Origin: Aeromonas sanarellii
GTDB lineage: Bacteria > Pseudomonadota > Gammaproteobacteria > Enterobacterales > Aeromonadaceae
Reading direction: 5' to 3'
Assembly (NCBI RefSeq): GCF_000820085.1
Contig: NZ_CDBN01000053.1
Location: 1 to 64,000, forward strand
Length of the DNA stretch: 64,000 nt
Part shown: piece after piece, positions 1 through 8,072 of the stretch
Position numbering within the stretch: position 1 is the stretch's first letter
Layout of the letters: each line of letters begins with the position of its first letter
Translations under genes and position numbers: made by a program
The notes under the pieces: generated by a model
Told to the model about the DNA's origin: nothing
Databases searched by the model: none
What the model saw: only the letters and a program-made list of their open reading frames with translations

Positions 1-211
1 GGGCTGGGGCATCCGGCGTTGACGTCAGGGTGTTGAGCAGGGTGACGGCCTCGCGGATCCCCTCGTCGAGGGGTTGATAGCGCCGGCAGTTGGAGAGGCG
101 CAGCAGGGCCAGGACATCGTCCTCCCGGACGGGCTCGGTGAGGCCAGGGGCGATGCGCAGGCAGACATAGCTCATGTCGGCCGACAGCTGAAACCACGCT
201 TTGCTTAACAC
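1..211 (-). CDS. FapA/DUF342-like protein, N-terminal part (runs off window)
   Basis: Only the first 70 codons are in the window. Translation from a GTG at 211 begins VLSKAWFQLSADMSY and continues open to base 1. A GGGAGG ribosome site lies about 7 nt before the GTG, which favours it over the internal ATG at 175. The N-terminus resembles Vibrio/Aeromonas DUF342 (FapA family) proteins, which are polymer-forming cytoplasmic proteins linked to flagellar or surface assembly. This assignment rests on general similarity of a short piece, so the product is tentative. The gene is divergent from the YdjM-like gene at 605. Confidence 0.45.
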   Translation of the reverse strand, partial: MLSKAWFQLSADMSYVCLRIAPGLTEPVREDDVLALLRLSNCRRYQPLDEGIREAVTLLNTLTSTPDAPA

Positions 212-604
212 CGGGTGCCTCCCTCGTTGCGCCTGTCCGGCTTGCCCGAACGGGGCAGGTCCTTGCCGAAAACCGATGCCGCCGGGGCGGCCCAGGTCGC
301 AGTATTCGGGTATTTTTCCTTCCGGGTCAACGATCTGAATGCAAATGGGTGAACCGGGTTGAGGAAATATCGGCTGACGGGAGAGGGGCGGAGTCGGCAC
401 ATGCCATGTGCCGCATTGCGGCTTTTTAGCGCAACATGCTGAATTTTTATGCTTTCGCTATCCAGAGTGTCAATCAAGTTGAGAGTGGCAATACGATTCA
501 CCTTGCCAGGCAGGAAGAGAGAGATTTTAATCTGCCGCCGCCCCAGGGAGATGGCCCTGGTCGCCACCGACCAGCCCCTTTTTTTGTCCAACCGAACGAG
601 CCCC
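212..604. promoter_or_regulatory. Divergent intergenic region with a 19-bp palindrome
   Basis: This 393-bp gap separates two divergent genes and should hold both promoters. The clearest element is a perfect palindrome at 395-413 (CGGCACATG, central C, CATGTGCCG). No LexA box (CTGT-N8-ACAG) was seen, although E. coli ydjM is LexA-controlled. The region 420-600 is more AT-rich than its surroundings, but no convincing -35/-10 pair stands out. Confidence 0.4.
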
Positions 605-1120
605 ATGACCGCCCAAGGCCACCTGCTGTTTTCCGTCACCTGCGTCCTGCTTGCCCACAAGGCCGAGCTCACCCCGGCCCTGGCCGATGCCAGCCTCTGG
701 CACCTGGTCCCCATGGCCCTGGCCAGCGCCCTGCTGCCGGATCTGGACCATCCCCACTCCCTGCTCGGGCGACAGCTGCCCTGGCTCTCGGGGCCCCTCT
801 CCCGCCTGTTCGGCCATCGCGGCTTCACCCACAGCCTGCTGGCGGTGGGGATGGGGGTCTGGGGGCTGGCACAGGTGGAGGCCCCCTGGCTGCTGTCGGG
901 GGCGGTGAAGGATGCCCTCATCGTGGGCTATCTCAGCCATCTGCTGGGGGACTGGCTCACCCCCATGGGGATTCCCCTGTTCTGGCCCTGGCGTCGGCGT
1001 TTTCGCCTGCCCGGCCTGCCCCTCAGGAGCGGCGGGGGTTACGAGAGGGCCTTCTGCCTGCTGACCCTGGCGCTCGCCGGGTACTGGGTCCACGGGGATC
1101 TGGGGTTTGCCGCCTTCTAG
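605..1120 (+). CDS. ydjM: YdjM-family inner-membrane metal-dependent hydrolase
   Basis: The 171-aa protein has several hydrophobic segments and conserved acidic/histidine motifs of the YdjM/YbcI family (membrane-bound metal-dependent hydrolases): PDLDHP near residue 45, GHRGFTHS near residue 73 and YLSHLLGDWLTP near 113. The His and Asp residues in these motifs probably bind a metal at the membrane face. The substrate is unknown. The ATG at 605 (MTAQGHLLFS) is chosen because family homology starts there; the reading frame is open further upstream, but that extension is unlike the family. The ribosome site is weak. The symbol is by family and strict orthology is not certain. Confidence 0.8.
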   Translation: MTAQGHLLFSVTCVLLAHKAELTPALADASLWHLVPMALASALLPDLDHPHSLLGRQLPWLSGPLSRLFGHRGFTHSLLAVGMGVWGLAQVEAPWLLSGAVKDALIVGYLSHLLGDWLTPMGIPLFWPWRRRFRLPGLPLRSGGGYERAFCLLTLALAGYWVHGDLGFAAF

Positions 1121-1129
1121 TGCGAAGGT

Positions 1130-2293
1130 TCAGCCTTGGCGCCTGGCCGTTCTCGTCAGGGTGAGGTAGTCGGCGAGCACCGGCAGCCCCTGCAGGTGGC
1201 GGCGCAGCATGTCGAGGGCGGCGAAGGCGAGGATCCGGCGCCCGCTCTCGGGATCCGGGTGGCTGACCTTGAGGGTCTGGCCAAACTGCCGCCCGTCGAC
1301 GCACAGCAGCAGGGGCACGCCGTCCGGCCCGGCACGGCCTATGGTGAGGCTCAGGGGCGCGGCGGGCACCGCCAGCTGCATCAGGTCGGCGGGGAGGCTG
1401 TGGCTGAAGTGCGCCTCCAGCCCGGGGTGGAAATGGCACATGGCCAGCAGGGCGCCCCGGCTCTCCCCTTCTCGCAGGTGCAGCGGCCGCGCGCCCAGCA
1501 GGGCCAGGATCTGGCTGGCCGGCTCCTCGTTGCCCCGTCCCACCAGCCAGGGCGCAATCTCCCCCAGCAGGCGCGCCTCGGCGGCATCCATGTCGGCGGC
1601 ACTGGCCCCGTGGCCGATGAGCTTCAACTCGATGAGCGGCATGGACGAGCGGTAGCCCAGCTCTATGCCGGAGGGCCAGGGGGCCGCATCCAGCCGGTCC
1701 GAGAGGGCGGATTCCGAGATGCCGAAGGTGTAGAAGCGGCGCAGCTCGGTATCCGTCGCTTCCCCCGCCAGCGCCTTGAGGCGGGGCATGATCTGCTCGC
1801 GCACCATCTGCTTGAACTCGAACGGCACGCCCGGGGTGAAGAAGAGTCGGCTCTGGCCCTGGCTGGCCGGGTGGCTGACCACAAAGCCGCAGGCGGTGCC
1901 CACCGGGTTGTCGAGGATCTCGCAACCCTGTGGCAGCCAGGCCTGCTTGGCGTTGCTGGCGGCCATGGTGCGGCCACGGCTGGCGTAGCGCTCGGCCATG
2001 GTGGCGAGCCAGTCGGGGAACAGGGTCAGGGGTTGGTCGAACGCCTCGGCTGCCGCCTGGGCGGTGAGGTCGTCGGCGGTGGGGCCGAGGCCGCCGCACA
2101 CCAGCACTACCTCGGCGCGTTCGCTGCTCTCGCGCAGCACGGCCTTCAGGTCGGCGAGGTTGTCCCCCACGGTGGCGCGGCGGCGCACCTGCCAGCCCTG
2201 CTCCAGCAGCAGGGCGCTGAGCCAGGCGGCGTTGGTGTCCACCACCAGGCCGGTCACTATCTCGTCGCCTGTGCTGATGATCTCGATGCGCAT
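1130..2293 (-). CDS. yfaY: CinA/YfaY-like molybdopterin-binding-domain protein
   Basis: The 387-aa protein starts with the competence/damage-inducible protein A fold (COG1058): ISTGDEIVTG near residue 5, VDTNAAWL, VGDNLADL and CGGLGPTADDL near 66, and NPVGTACGF near 130. This resembles E. coli YfaY (about 400 aa). The C-terminal third corresponds to the CinA/PncC amidase region but lacks an obvious catalytic signature, as in YfaY, so NMN deamidase activity should not be assumed. The gene runs convergently toward the YdjM-like gene, with a 9-bp gap, and lies just downstream of the HD-GYP gene on the same strand. Confidence 0.8.
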   Translation of the reverse strand: MRIEIISTGDEIVTGLVVDTNAAWLSALLLEQGWQVRRRATVGDNLADLKAVLRESSERAEVVLVCGGLGPTADDLTAQAAAEAFDQPLTLFPDWLATMAERYASRGRTMAASNAKQAWLPQGCEILDNPVGTACGFVVSHPASQGQSRLFFTPGVPFEFKQMVREQIMPRLKALAGEATDTELRRFYTFGISESALSDRLDAAPWPSGIELGYRSSMPLIELKLIGHGASAADMDAAEARLLGEIAPWLVGRGNEEPASQILALLGARPLHLREGESRGALLAMCHFHPGLEAHFSHSLPADLMQLAVPAAPLSLTIGRAGPDGVPLLLCVDGRQFGQTLKVSHPDPESGRRILAFAALDMLRRHLQGLPVLADYLTLTRTARRQG

Positions 2294-2321
2294 GGGGACT
2301 CCTTGGGTGGGCTGCGCCCGA

Positions 2322-3560
2322 TCAGGGCTTGCCGTGTTCGAAGTAGTAGCTGATCCGGGTGCGCGGGTTGAGGTACTCGAACACCGCGGGGGGCAGGCGT
2401 TTGGGGTGGATCACCTTGGCGATGGTCAGCCCTGCCTCGTCGAGGTCGATGATGGCCGCCTCCTGGCGCGGGATGCGGGGATCATACACCAGCACCGCGG
2501 GATAGAGCAGGCGGGAGGCGTTGACCGACATCACCAGGCCCACCTGGCCGTTGGAGAGCTGCACCACGCTGCCCGGGGGGTAGACCCCCATCAGGCGGAT
2601 CAGCATGCCGAGGTGATCGGCGTTGAACTGGGCCTTGCGCTGCTTGTAGAGGCTGCCGAGGGCCGAATAGGGCACCTTGGCCTGCAGGTGGCAGAGGTTG
2701 TCGTACTCGTTGATGAGGGAGACGATCTGGGTGAGGGGATCGAGCTGGGTGCCCCTGAGCCCCTGGGGCCCGCTGCCATCCAGGTATTCGTGGTGGTGCT
2801 GCACGATGAGCTTGGCCGGATCCGGAAAATCCTTGGCCAGGCTCAGCAGCTCCAGCCCGTAGCGCGGGTGCTGGGCCATCAGGTTCAGCTCAGGCTTGGT
2901 GAGCGGCTCCGTCTTGCGCAGCAGCTGGCTCGGCAGCTTGAGCTTGCCGATGTCGTGGAACAGGGCCCCCATGCCGACCTGGCGGATCGCCTCGGCCGGC
3001 AGCTTGCACTCCCTGGCCAGCAGCATGCTGAGCACGCTGACGTTGAGGGAGTGGAACTGGAGGCTGTTGCCGTCCGCGCTGTCCGACACCAGGTGCAGCA
3101 CCATCTCGTCCACCGACAGCAGCTGCTCCGTCATGGCGTTGATCAGCTCCTGGGCCTCGGAGATGGCGTTGAGGGGGCGGGACTGGATCTTGCCCATCAG
3201 GTTGCGCACCTGGGCCAGGGACTGGCGGAACTGTTTCTCGCACTGCTGCAGGTCGCGGCGATAGCGCTGCAACTGCTCGATGCGCCGGGTCTTCTCCTGC
3301 TCCATCACCTGCTGGCGGGCGACGAGCGCCTCGCCGTCCTCCTCGTGGGATGTGTCCTGGCCGAGGGGCTTGGGGGGCGTGTCGCTCTTGTCGGGGATGA
3401 TGGTGACCAGCTTGAGGCCGAGCCGACGGATCAGCTCTATCTCCTCCTCGCTTTTGAGCTTGAAGCTGGAGAACAGGAAGGGGTGTTCACGCCACCCCAG
3501 CGGCAGGGAGACGTAATTGCCGACTTGCAGCCGGTCGACCGAGATCTTGATTCCTGTCAT
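2322..3560 (-). CDS. HD-GYP family cyclic-di-GMP phosphodiesterase-like protein (DUF3391 type)
   Basis: The 412-aa protein has an N-terminal DUF3391-like region (IKISVDRLQVG, PLGWREHPF) followed by an HD-GYP domain with LFHDIGKLKLP and HHEYLDGSG. HD-GYP proteins hydrolyse cyclic-di-GMP, so the expected role is control of motility/biofilm. The signature normally written DGxGYP here reads DGSGPQGL, so the tyrosine of GYP is absent (bases 2757-2780). The HD metal ligands are still present. The ATG at 3560 is chosen because family members begin near IKISVDRL; a GTG at 3572 is possible and no strong ribosome site is seen. The gene is divergent from metA. Confidence 0.85.
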   Translation of the reverse strand: MTGIKISVDRLQVGNYVSLPLGWREHPFLFSSFKLKSEEEIELIRRLGLKLVTIIPDKSDTPPKPLGQDTSHEEDGEALVARQQVMEQEKTRRIEQLQRYRRDLQQCEKQFRQSLAQVRNLMGKIQSRPLNAISEAQELINAMTEQLLSVDEMVLHLVSDSADGNSLQFHSLNVSVLSMLLARECKLPAEAIRQVGMGALFHDIGKLKLPSQLLRKTEPLTKPELNLMAQHPRYGLELLSLAKDFPDPAKLIVQHHHEYLDGSGPQGLRGTQLDPLTQIVSLINEYDNLCHLQAKVPYSALGSLYKQRKAQFNADHLGMLIRLMGVYPPGSVVQLSNGQVGLVMSVNASRLLYPAVLVYDPRIPRQEAAIIDLDEAGLTIAKVIHPKRLPPAVFEYLNPRTRISYYFEHGKP

Positions 3561-3654
3561 GGGGTTGGGCACGAGAGACACACTGAGCCGTATGCTAGTC
3601 AAAGGCCGGAGTGAATACAAAAGGTATCTGATGACAGGATGAGCGCTTTATTAT

Positions 3655-3678
3655 AGGCTTCTAGATGTCCAGACATAT
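3655..3678 (+). promoter_or_regulatory. MetJ operator (three adjacent met boxes) upstream of metA
   Basis: Three contiguous 8-bp units, AGGCTTCT, AGATGTCC and AGACATAT, each match the met-box consensus AGACGTCT at 6 of 8 positions and sit in exact 8-bp phase, 27 bp before the metA start. MetJ binds tandem met boxes cooperatively, with S-adenosylmethionine as corepressor. The phasing and position are seen directly; binding is inferred. Confidence 0.75.
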
Positions 3679-3704
3679 TTACCGATGCAGTACAGGGAGT
3701 CAGC

Positions 3705-4655
3705 ATGCCGATCAAGATCCCGGACCAGTTGCCCGCCGCCGAAGTGCTGGGGCAGGAGAACATCTTCGTGATGACGGAATCCCGGGCCGTCACCCAGAAC
3801 ATCCGCCCGCTGCGGGTGCTCATCCTCAACCTGATGCCCAAGAAGATCGAGACCGAGATCCAGCTGATGCGAATGCTCTCCAACTCGCCGTTGCAGGTGG
3901 ACGTGGATCTGCTGCGCATCGACGATCGGGAGTCGAAAAACACGCCCCAGGCGCACCTGGAGAACTTCTATCACGACTTCGAGCAGGTGCGCGGCAACAA
4001 CTACGACGGCATGATCATCACGGGGGCGCCGCTCGGGCTGGTGGAGTTCGAGGAGGTGATTTACTGGCCCCGCATCGTCGAGATCATCGAGTGGTCCCAT
4101 CAGCACGTGACCTCCACCCTGTTCCTGTGCTGGGCGGTGCAGGCGGCGCTCAAGGCGCTCTATGGCATGGAGAAGCAGACACACGGCGAGAAGCTCTCCG
4201 GGGTCTATCGTCACCACCGTCTCGACGAGCACGAGCCGCTGCTGCGCGGCTTCGACGACGAGTTCGTCGCCCCCCACTCCCGCTACGCGGCGTTCGACGG
4301 GGATCTCATCCGTGCCCACACCGATCTGCAGATCTTCGCCGAGTCCGAAGAGGCGGGGGTCTATCTGGCGGCGACCAAGGATTGCCGCCAGGTGTTCGTC
4401 ACCGGTCACCCGGAATACGATGCCCTGACCCTGGACGGCGAGTACCGGCGGGATCTGGCGGCCGGCCTCTCCCCTGTGGTGCCGGTCAACTACTACCCGG
4501 ACAACGATCCGGATCAGACCCCGCGCGCCACCTGGCGCAGCCACGGTCACCTGCTGTTTTCCAACTGGCTCAACTACTACGTCTATCAGTTGACCAGCTA
4601 CAGGGTGGAAGACATCGGCAAGGTGTTCACCTACCAGCAGCCCAAGGGGCAGTAA
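3705..4655 (+). CDS. metA: Homoserine O-succinyltransferase
   Basis: MetA acylates homoserine at the first committed step of methionine synthesis in the cytoplasm. The 316-aa protein aligns with E. coli MetA almost throughout ([44 protein letters not shown]). The nucleophile is Cys142 in [10 protein letters not shown]. Residue 111, which sets acyl-CoA preference in this family, is Gly (APLGLV), the form expected for succinyl-CoA rather than acetyl-CoA. AGGGAG lies 7 nt before the ATG. A MetJ-type operator lies just upstream. The downstream phosphatase gene is convergent. Confidence 0.97.
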   Translation: MPIKIPDQLPAAEVLGQENIFVMTESRAVTQNIRPLRVLILNLMPKKIETEIQLMRMLSNSPLQVDVDLLRIDDRESKNTPQAHLENFYHDFEQVRGNNYDGMIITGAPLGLVEFEEVIYWPRIVEIIEWSHQHVTSTLFLCWAVQAALKALYGMEKQTHGEKLSGVYRHHRLDEHEPLLRGFDDEFVAPHSRYAAFDGDLIRAHTDLQIFAESEEAGVYLAATKDCRQVFVTGHPEYDALTLDGEYRRDLAAGLSPVVPVNYYPDNDPDQTPRATWRSHGHLLFSNWLNYYVYQLTSYRVEDIGKVFTYQQPKGQ

Positions 4656-4659
4656 CGCC

Positions 4660-5178
4660 TCAGTCGGCCCCGGCCAGCCGCCGTCCCCGGGTGTCGAGCC
4701 AGTGGCGGTGGCTGGCCAGGGTGAAGGCGCGGGGCCGCCTGGCCCGGATGCAGGCCATGGCCTCCTGCTGGGGCTGGCCCTGGCTCATCAGCAGCAGGGC
4801 CGCCGCCAGCCCGGTGCGACCGCTCCCCCCGTGGCAGTGAATGGCCAGGTGGCGCCCCTCCCGCAGCAGGGTGAGCAGCTCGGGCAACACCCTGGGCCAG
4901 GCCCGCTCGAAGGCGTCGTCAGGGGCCTGGTCGTCCGCGACGGGCAGGTGGAACCAGCCCATGCCTCTGGCCTCCACCAGTGAGCCGAGTGTTCCCATGC
5001 CGAGGTCGGCCAGCTCGGCCTGCGTCATCAGGGTGAGCACTCCGCCGGCACCGGCTAGCTGCAACTGGGCCAGAGCCTGTTCCATGGGGACCTGCTGGCT
5101 GCCGGGGCAGGGGGTGAGCAACAACTGGCCGTCGAGGCGCAACACCTCCAGGCTCCAGAAGGGGTGGGCACTGAGCAT
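4660..5178 (-). CDS. Dual-specificity/tyrosine protein phosphatase-like protein
   Basis: The 172-aa protein carries the cysteine phosphatase loop HCHGGSGRTG (HCx5R) near residue 115, with an upstream DDQAPDD segment that could supply the general acid. The overall form resembles the CDKN3/dual-specificity phosphatase family. A cytoplasmic phosphatase acting on phosphoprotein or a small phosphoester is likely; the substrate is unknown. The ATG at 5178 has GAGGA about 5 nt upstream; the open frame extends further but without homology. It lies between metA (convergent) and a divergent Lrp-type regulator, and no functional link to either is evident. Confidence 0.8.
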   Translation of the reverse strand: MLSAHPFWSLEVLRLDGQLLLTPCPGSQQVPMEQALAQLQLAGAGGVLTLMTQAELADLGMGTLGSLVEARGMGWFHLPVADDQAPDDAFERAWPRVLPELLTLLREGRHLAIHCHGGSGRTGLAAALLLMSQGQPQQEAMACIRARRPRAFTLASHRHWLDTRGRRLAGAD

Positions 5179-5333
5179 GGGGGTCCTCGTGGTGGCTGGG
5201 ATAGGCGGGATGGCTTGGCCTCCCGCTGGGGTGCGGCACAGCATAGGGGCGCCGGGGGCGATGTCAATCCGCGTTGTGTTCGTCCCGGTTTACGGGCAGA
5301 GTCTAAAAAAATCGAGCGATGGAAGGAGTAGAG

Positions 5334-5804
5334 ATGAGAAACCTGGATCAACTGGACTTGGACATCCTGGCCCATCTGTTTCGCGATGCGGGCATGACCA
5401 ACAAGGACTTGGCGGCCCTGGTCGGGGTGGCACCGTCCACCTGCCTGGAGCGGGTGCGCAAGCTGCAGCAGGACGGGGTGCTCAAGGGGGCACACTGCGA
5501 GGTGGACTACCAGGCCCTGGGCGGCCACATCCAGGCCATGGTCTCGTTGCAGCTGGCGCGCCACAGCCGCCAGATCATCGATGCGTTTCGCGACGCCATC
5601 CTGGCGCTGCCCGAGGTGATCAGCCTGTTCCACATGGGTGGCAAGGATGACTTCCTGGTGCACCTGTGCGTCTCCGACACCGAGCACCTGCGCAACTTCG
5701 TGTTCGACCACTTCACCTCCCGCGAAGAGGTGGTGCACCTCGAGACCTCCCTGGTGTTCGAGCACAGGTTCAGCCGCTCCCTGCCCTGTTTCCCCCATGC
5801 CTGA
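5334..5804 (+). CDS. Lrp/AsnC-family transcriptional regulator
   Basis: The 156-aa protein has an N-terminal winged helix-turn-helix (LDLDILAHLFRDAGMTNKDLA, with APSTCLERVRKL as recognition helix) and a C-terminal RAM/AsnC ligand-binding domain (VSLQL, FHMGGKDDFLVHL). Members bind amino acids and assemble as octamers on DNA. The sequence is not close enough to E. coli Lrp (164 aa) or AsnC to name, so the effector is unknown. ATG 5334 is chosen because GGAG lies 6-7 nt upstream; an earlier in-frame ATG at 5319 has no ribosome site. The divergent phosphatase gene is a possible target. Confidence 0.9.
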   Translation: MRNLDQLDLDILAHLFRDAGMTNKDLAALVGVAPSTCLERVRKLQQDGVLKGAHCEVDYQALGGHIQAMVSLQLARHSRQIIDAFRDAILALPEVISLFHMGGKDDFLVHLCVSDTEHLRNFVFDHFTSREEVVHLETSLVFEHRFSRSLPCFPHA

Positions 5805-5964
5805 GTCTCCTTCGTCCATGGCGAGGGGTGAAGGTGCGCGAGGTGGCCTGACCTGCCTCCGGCGGCAGCCGGAACGAGCGGATCCGGGGCCAGCCCGGGC
5901 CACTACGAGATAAACGGCTGAAAAAACTGTGATCCTCCCGGCAAAGCGGGGAGGGTTGCTTGCC

Positions 5965-5970
5965 TATAAT
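5965..5970 (+). promoter_or_regulatory. Likely -10 element of the DUF2442 gene
   Basis: A perfect TATAAT lies 32 bp before the ATG at 6002. No good -35 hexamer is present at 16-18 bp spacing (CAAAGC at 17), so the promoter may depend on an activator or on an extended -10 contact. Confidence 0.45.
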
Positions 5971-6001
5971 GGCGCCGAATTTCTCAATCGGAGCCGAAGG
6001 G

Positions 6002-6274
6002 ATGCCGGTCTTTATCGATGTGGAATATCTGCGGGGATGGTGCCTGTTCGTGGTGCTCTCCGACGGCGTCACGGGCGTACTGGATCTGACCCCCTGGCGC
6101 CACCAGCCCCTGTTTGCCGCCATCGACACCGAGCGACGTTTCGCCCGGGTCTTCATCAATCGCCGCCACCAGCTGGAGTGGCCCGCAGGTTGCACCCTGT
6201 CGGCCCAGGAGGTCTACCACCTGATCCTGCCCATCGACGAGCGCGACGCCTTCCACGATCGCAATGCGCATTGA
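6002..6274 (+). CDS. DUF2442 domain protein
   Basis: The 90-aa protein shows the DUF2442 pattern: an N-terminal VEYLRGWCLFVVLSDG strand region, then VLDLTPW and a C-terminal region ending with PIDERDAF. DUF2442 proteins are small beta-rich proteins of unknown role, sometimes near toxin-antitoxin pairs. Here the neighbours are an Lrp regulator and an amylase, with no toxin visible. The ATG at 6002 follows GAAGGG; an earlier in-frame ATG at 5960 overlaps the TATAAT element and is unlikely. Confidence 0.7.
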   Translation: MPVFIDVEYLRGWCLFVVLSDGVTGVLDLTPWRHQPLFAAIDTERRFARVFINRRHQLEWPAGCTLSAQEVYHLILPIDERDAFHDRNAH

Positions 6275-6398
6275 GCGTGGCCTGCTAACTCGTTGAGCAG
6301 GTAACGTTTTCAGTCACAGACCCGCTCTGCTCCGGCCGTTATCATGGCCTCAAAGGCGGCGCCTTTTGCGCCGACACCACCACAGCGGGAAGATAACA

Positions 6399-8015
6399 AT
6401 GAAACAAGGAACGTTGCGTCGTGGCGGCCTGATCGGGGCCGCCCTGTTACTGACGGCTTGCGGCAGCGGGGGCGGTGGCTCCAGCACCGAGACCGAGCCG
6501 CCGGTGGTCAATCCTGACCCCCCGGCTGCTGCCCGCGCCTGTTACGGGGATGATCAGCCGGCCTGCAACCTGAGAACCTACCAGGTGATGGTGGAGTCCT
6601 TCGTCGATGGCGACGGCAGCGCCAACTACGGCGTCGGCTACGGCCCCTCCCGGCACAACGGCGATCTGCAGGGGATCATCGACAGCCTGGACCACATCAA
6701 GAGCCTCAACGTCAACGCCATCTGGCTCACCCCGGTGTTCGACTCCTGCGCCGGCCAGGCCGGGGACGACCGGCTGGACGCGACCGGCTACTTCGCCTGC
6801 GACTTCTTCAACGTGGATCCCAACTTCGGCAGCAACGCCCAGCTCAAGACCCTGGTGGACGCGGCGCACCAGCGCGGGCTCCATGTCTTCCTCGACGGGG
6901 TGTTTGGCCACGTCAACAAGGTAGGGGTGAGCAAGCCCTCGCCGGAGGGGCGCCTGCCCGCCCTCAAGAGCGGCGGCGCCGGCTACCCGGGCCAGCTGGT
7001 GGACTACAGCCAGCCCGAGAGCCTGGCCTACTTCAAGGAGGTGGCCCGCTACTGGATCGAGCAGTACGGCATCGACGGCTGGCGCCTCGATCAGGCCTAT
7101 CAGCTCGGCCTCGACGACTGGCGCGCCATTCGCACCGAGGTGGAACAGGCCAGCGCGGCACGCAAGGCCGCCGGCCTGCAGTGGGGCACGCTCGGTTACA
7201 TGGTGGGGGAGGTGTGGAAGGGGGCCGACGACATCCGCAACGAGGCCTATGGCTCGAGCGACAACCCGGCGCTCTCCTCGGCGTTCGACTTCCCGCTGCG
7301 CTACGGCCTGGTGCAGGCGCTGGCGGTGGAGGAGTCCGGCAAGGGCGGGCAGGGGGCCAGCGTGCTCGATGCCAGCTGGAACAGGGTGGAGAACTACCCG
7401 AACCACGCCATGCCGAACCTGATGCTGGGCAACCACGATCTGGTGCGCTTCGGCGATCTGCTGGAGCGTGGCAACTTCAACCAGGCGGACTACTGGCAGC
7501 GCCACAAGGCGGCCTTCAGCTTCCTGGCGGCCCGCTCCGGCCCCATCACCCTCTACTACGGCGAGGAGTTTGGCGACGAGGTGCCGGGCTTTGCTGCCCA
7601 GGTGAGCGGTGACTGTGCGGCCCAGGGATTGTGCGACGATCACGTGGCCCGCAGCGACGGCAAGGTGCCCGGTGTCACCGGTTTCGTGCCGAGCGGCGAG
7701 CAGGCCGAGCTCAAGCAGTGGCTGAGCGAGCTGCTGGCCCTGCGCGCCAAGCATCCCGCCCTCTATCAGGGGGAGCGGGTCAAGCTGGTGGCGGACGGCA
7801 GCGTCTACGGCGATCTCAAGCAGACGGCGAGCGAGCAGATCGTCTACCTGCTCAACGTCTCCAGCACGCCCCAGAGCTACAGCCTGCCCCTGGCCAGGCT
7901 GCGTAGCGGCAGCGCCCTGGTGGATCTGCAGAGCGGCGAGCGCCTGACCCTGGGGAGCAGCAGCCTGACGGTGGACTTGCCGCCCCTGACCGGCCGCTTC
8001 CTGTTGCTGCAATGA
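6399..8015 (+). CDS. GH13 alpha-amylase, outer-membrane lipoprotein
   Basis: This 538-aa alpha-amylase-family enzyme should hydrolyse alpha-1,4-glucans outside the cytoplasm. It begins with a lipoprotein signal (lipobox LTAC, Cys21; Gly at +2 favours the outer membrane) and a Gly/Ser linker. The GH13 catalytic residues are recognisable: nucleophile Asp231 in DGWRLDQA, acid/base Glu271 in GEVWKG and Asp347 in LGNHDLVR. The (beta/alpha)8 barrel is followed by a short C-terminal beta domain (from about residue 450). The ATG at 6399 has GGAAG 8 nt upstream and gives the lipoprotein signal; an upstream in-frame ATG would spoil it. It appears monocistronic, with a terminator right after. Confidence 0.93.
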   Translation: MKQGTLRRGGLIGAALLLTACGSGGGGSSTETEPPVVNPDPPAAARACYGDDQPACNLRTYQVMVESFVDGDGSANYGVGYGPSRHNGDLQGIIDSLDHIKSLNVNAIWLTPVFDSCAGQAGDDRLDATGYFACDFFNVDPNFGSNAQLKTLVDAAHQRGLHVFLDGVFGHVNKVGVSKPSPEGRLPALKSGGAGYPGQLVDYSQPESLAYFKEVARYWIEQYGIDGWRLDQAYQLGLDDWRAIRTEVEQASAARKAAGLQWGTLGYMVGEVWKGADDIRNEAYGSSDNPALSSAFDFPLRYGLVQALAVEESGKGGQGASVLDASWNRVENYPNHAMPNLMLGNHDLVRFGDLLERGNFNQADYWQRHKAAFSFLAARSGPITLYYGEEFGDEVPGFAAQVSGDCAAQGLCDDHVARSDGKVPGVTGFVPSGEQAELKQWLSELLALRAKHPALYQGERVKLVADGSVYGDLKQTASEQIVYLLNVSSTPQSYSLPLARLRSGSALVDLQSGERLTLGSSSLTVDLPPLTGRFLLLQ

Positions 8016-8036
8016 CGCCTGTCCCGGCAATGAAGA

Positions 8037-8062
8037 GGGCCCCGCTACGGGGCCCTTCTTGT
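8037..8062 (+). terminator. Rho-independent terminator of the amylase gene
   Basis: Stem GGGCCCC / GGGGCCC with loop GCTAC, followed by TTCTTGTTT. It lies 22 bp after the stop codon and also sits 3' of the convergent RimK-like gene, so it may serve both. Confidence 0.85.
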
Positions 8063-8072
8063 TTCTGGCGGG

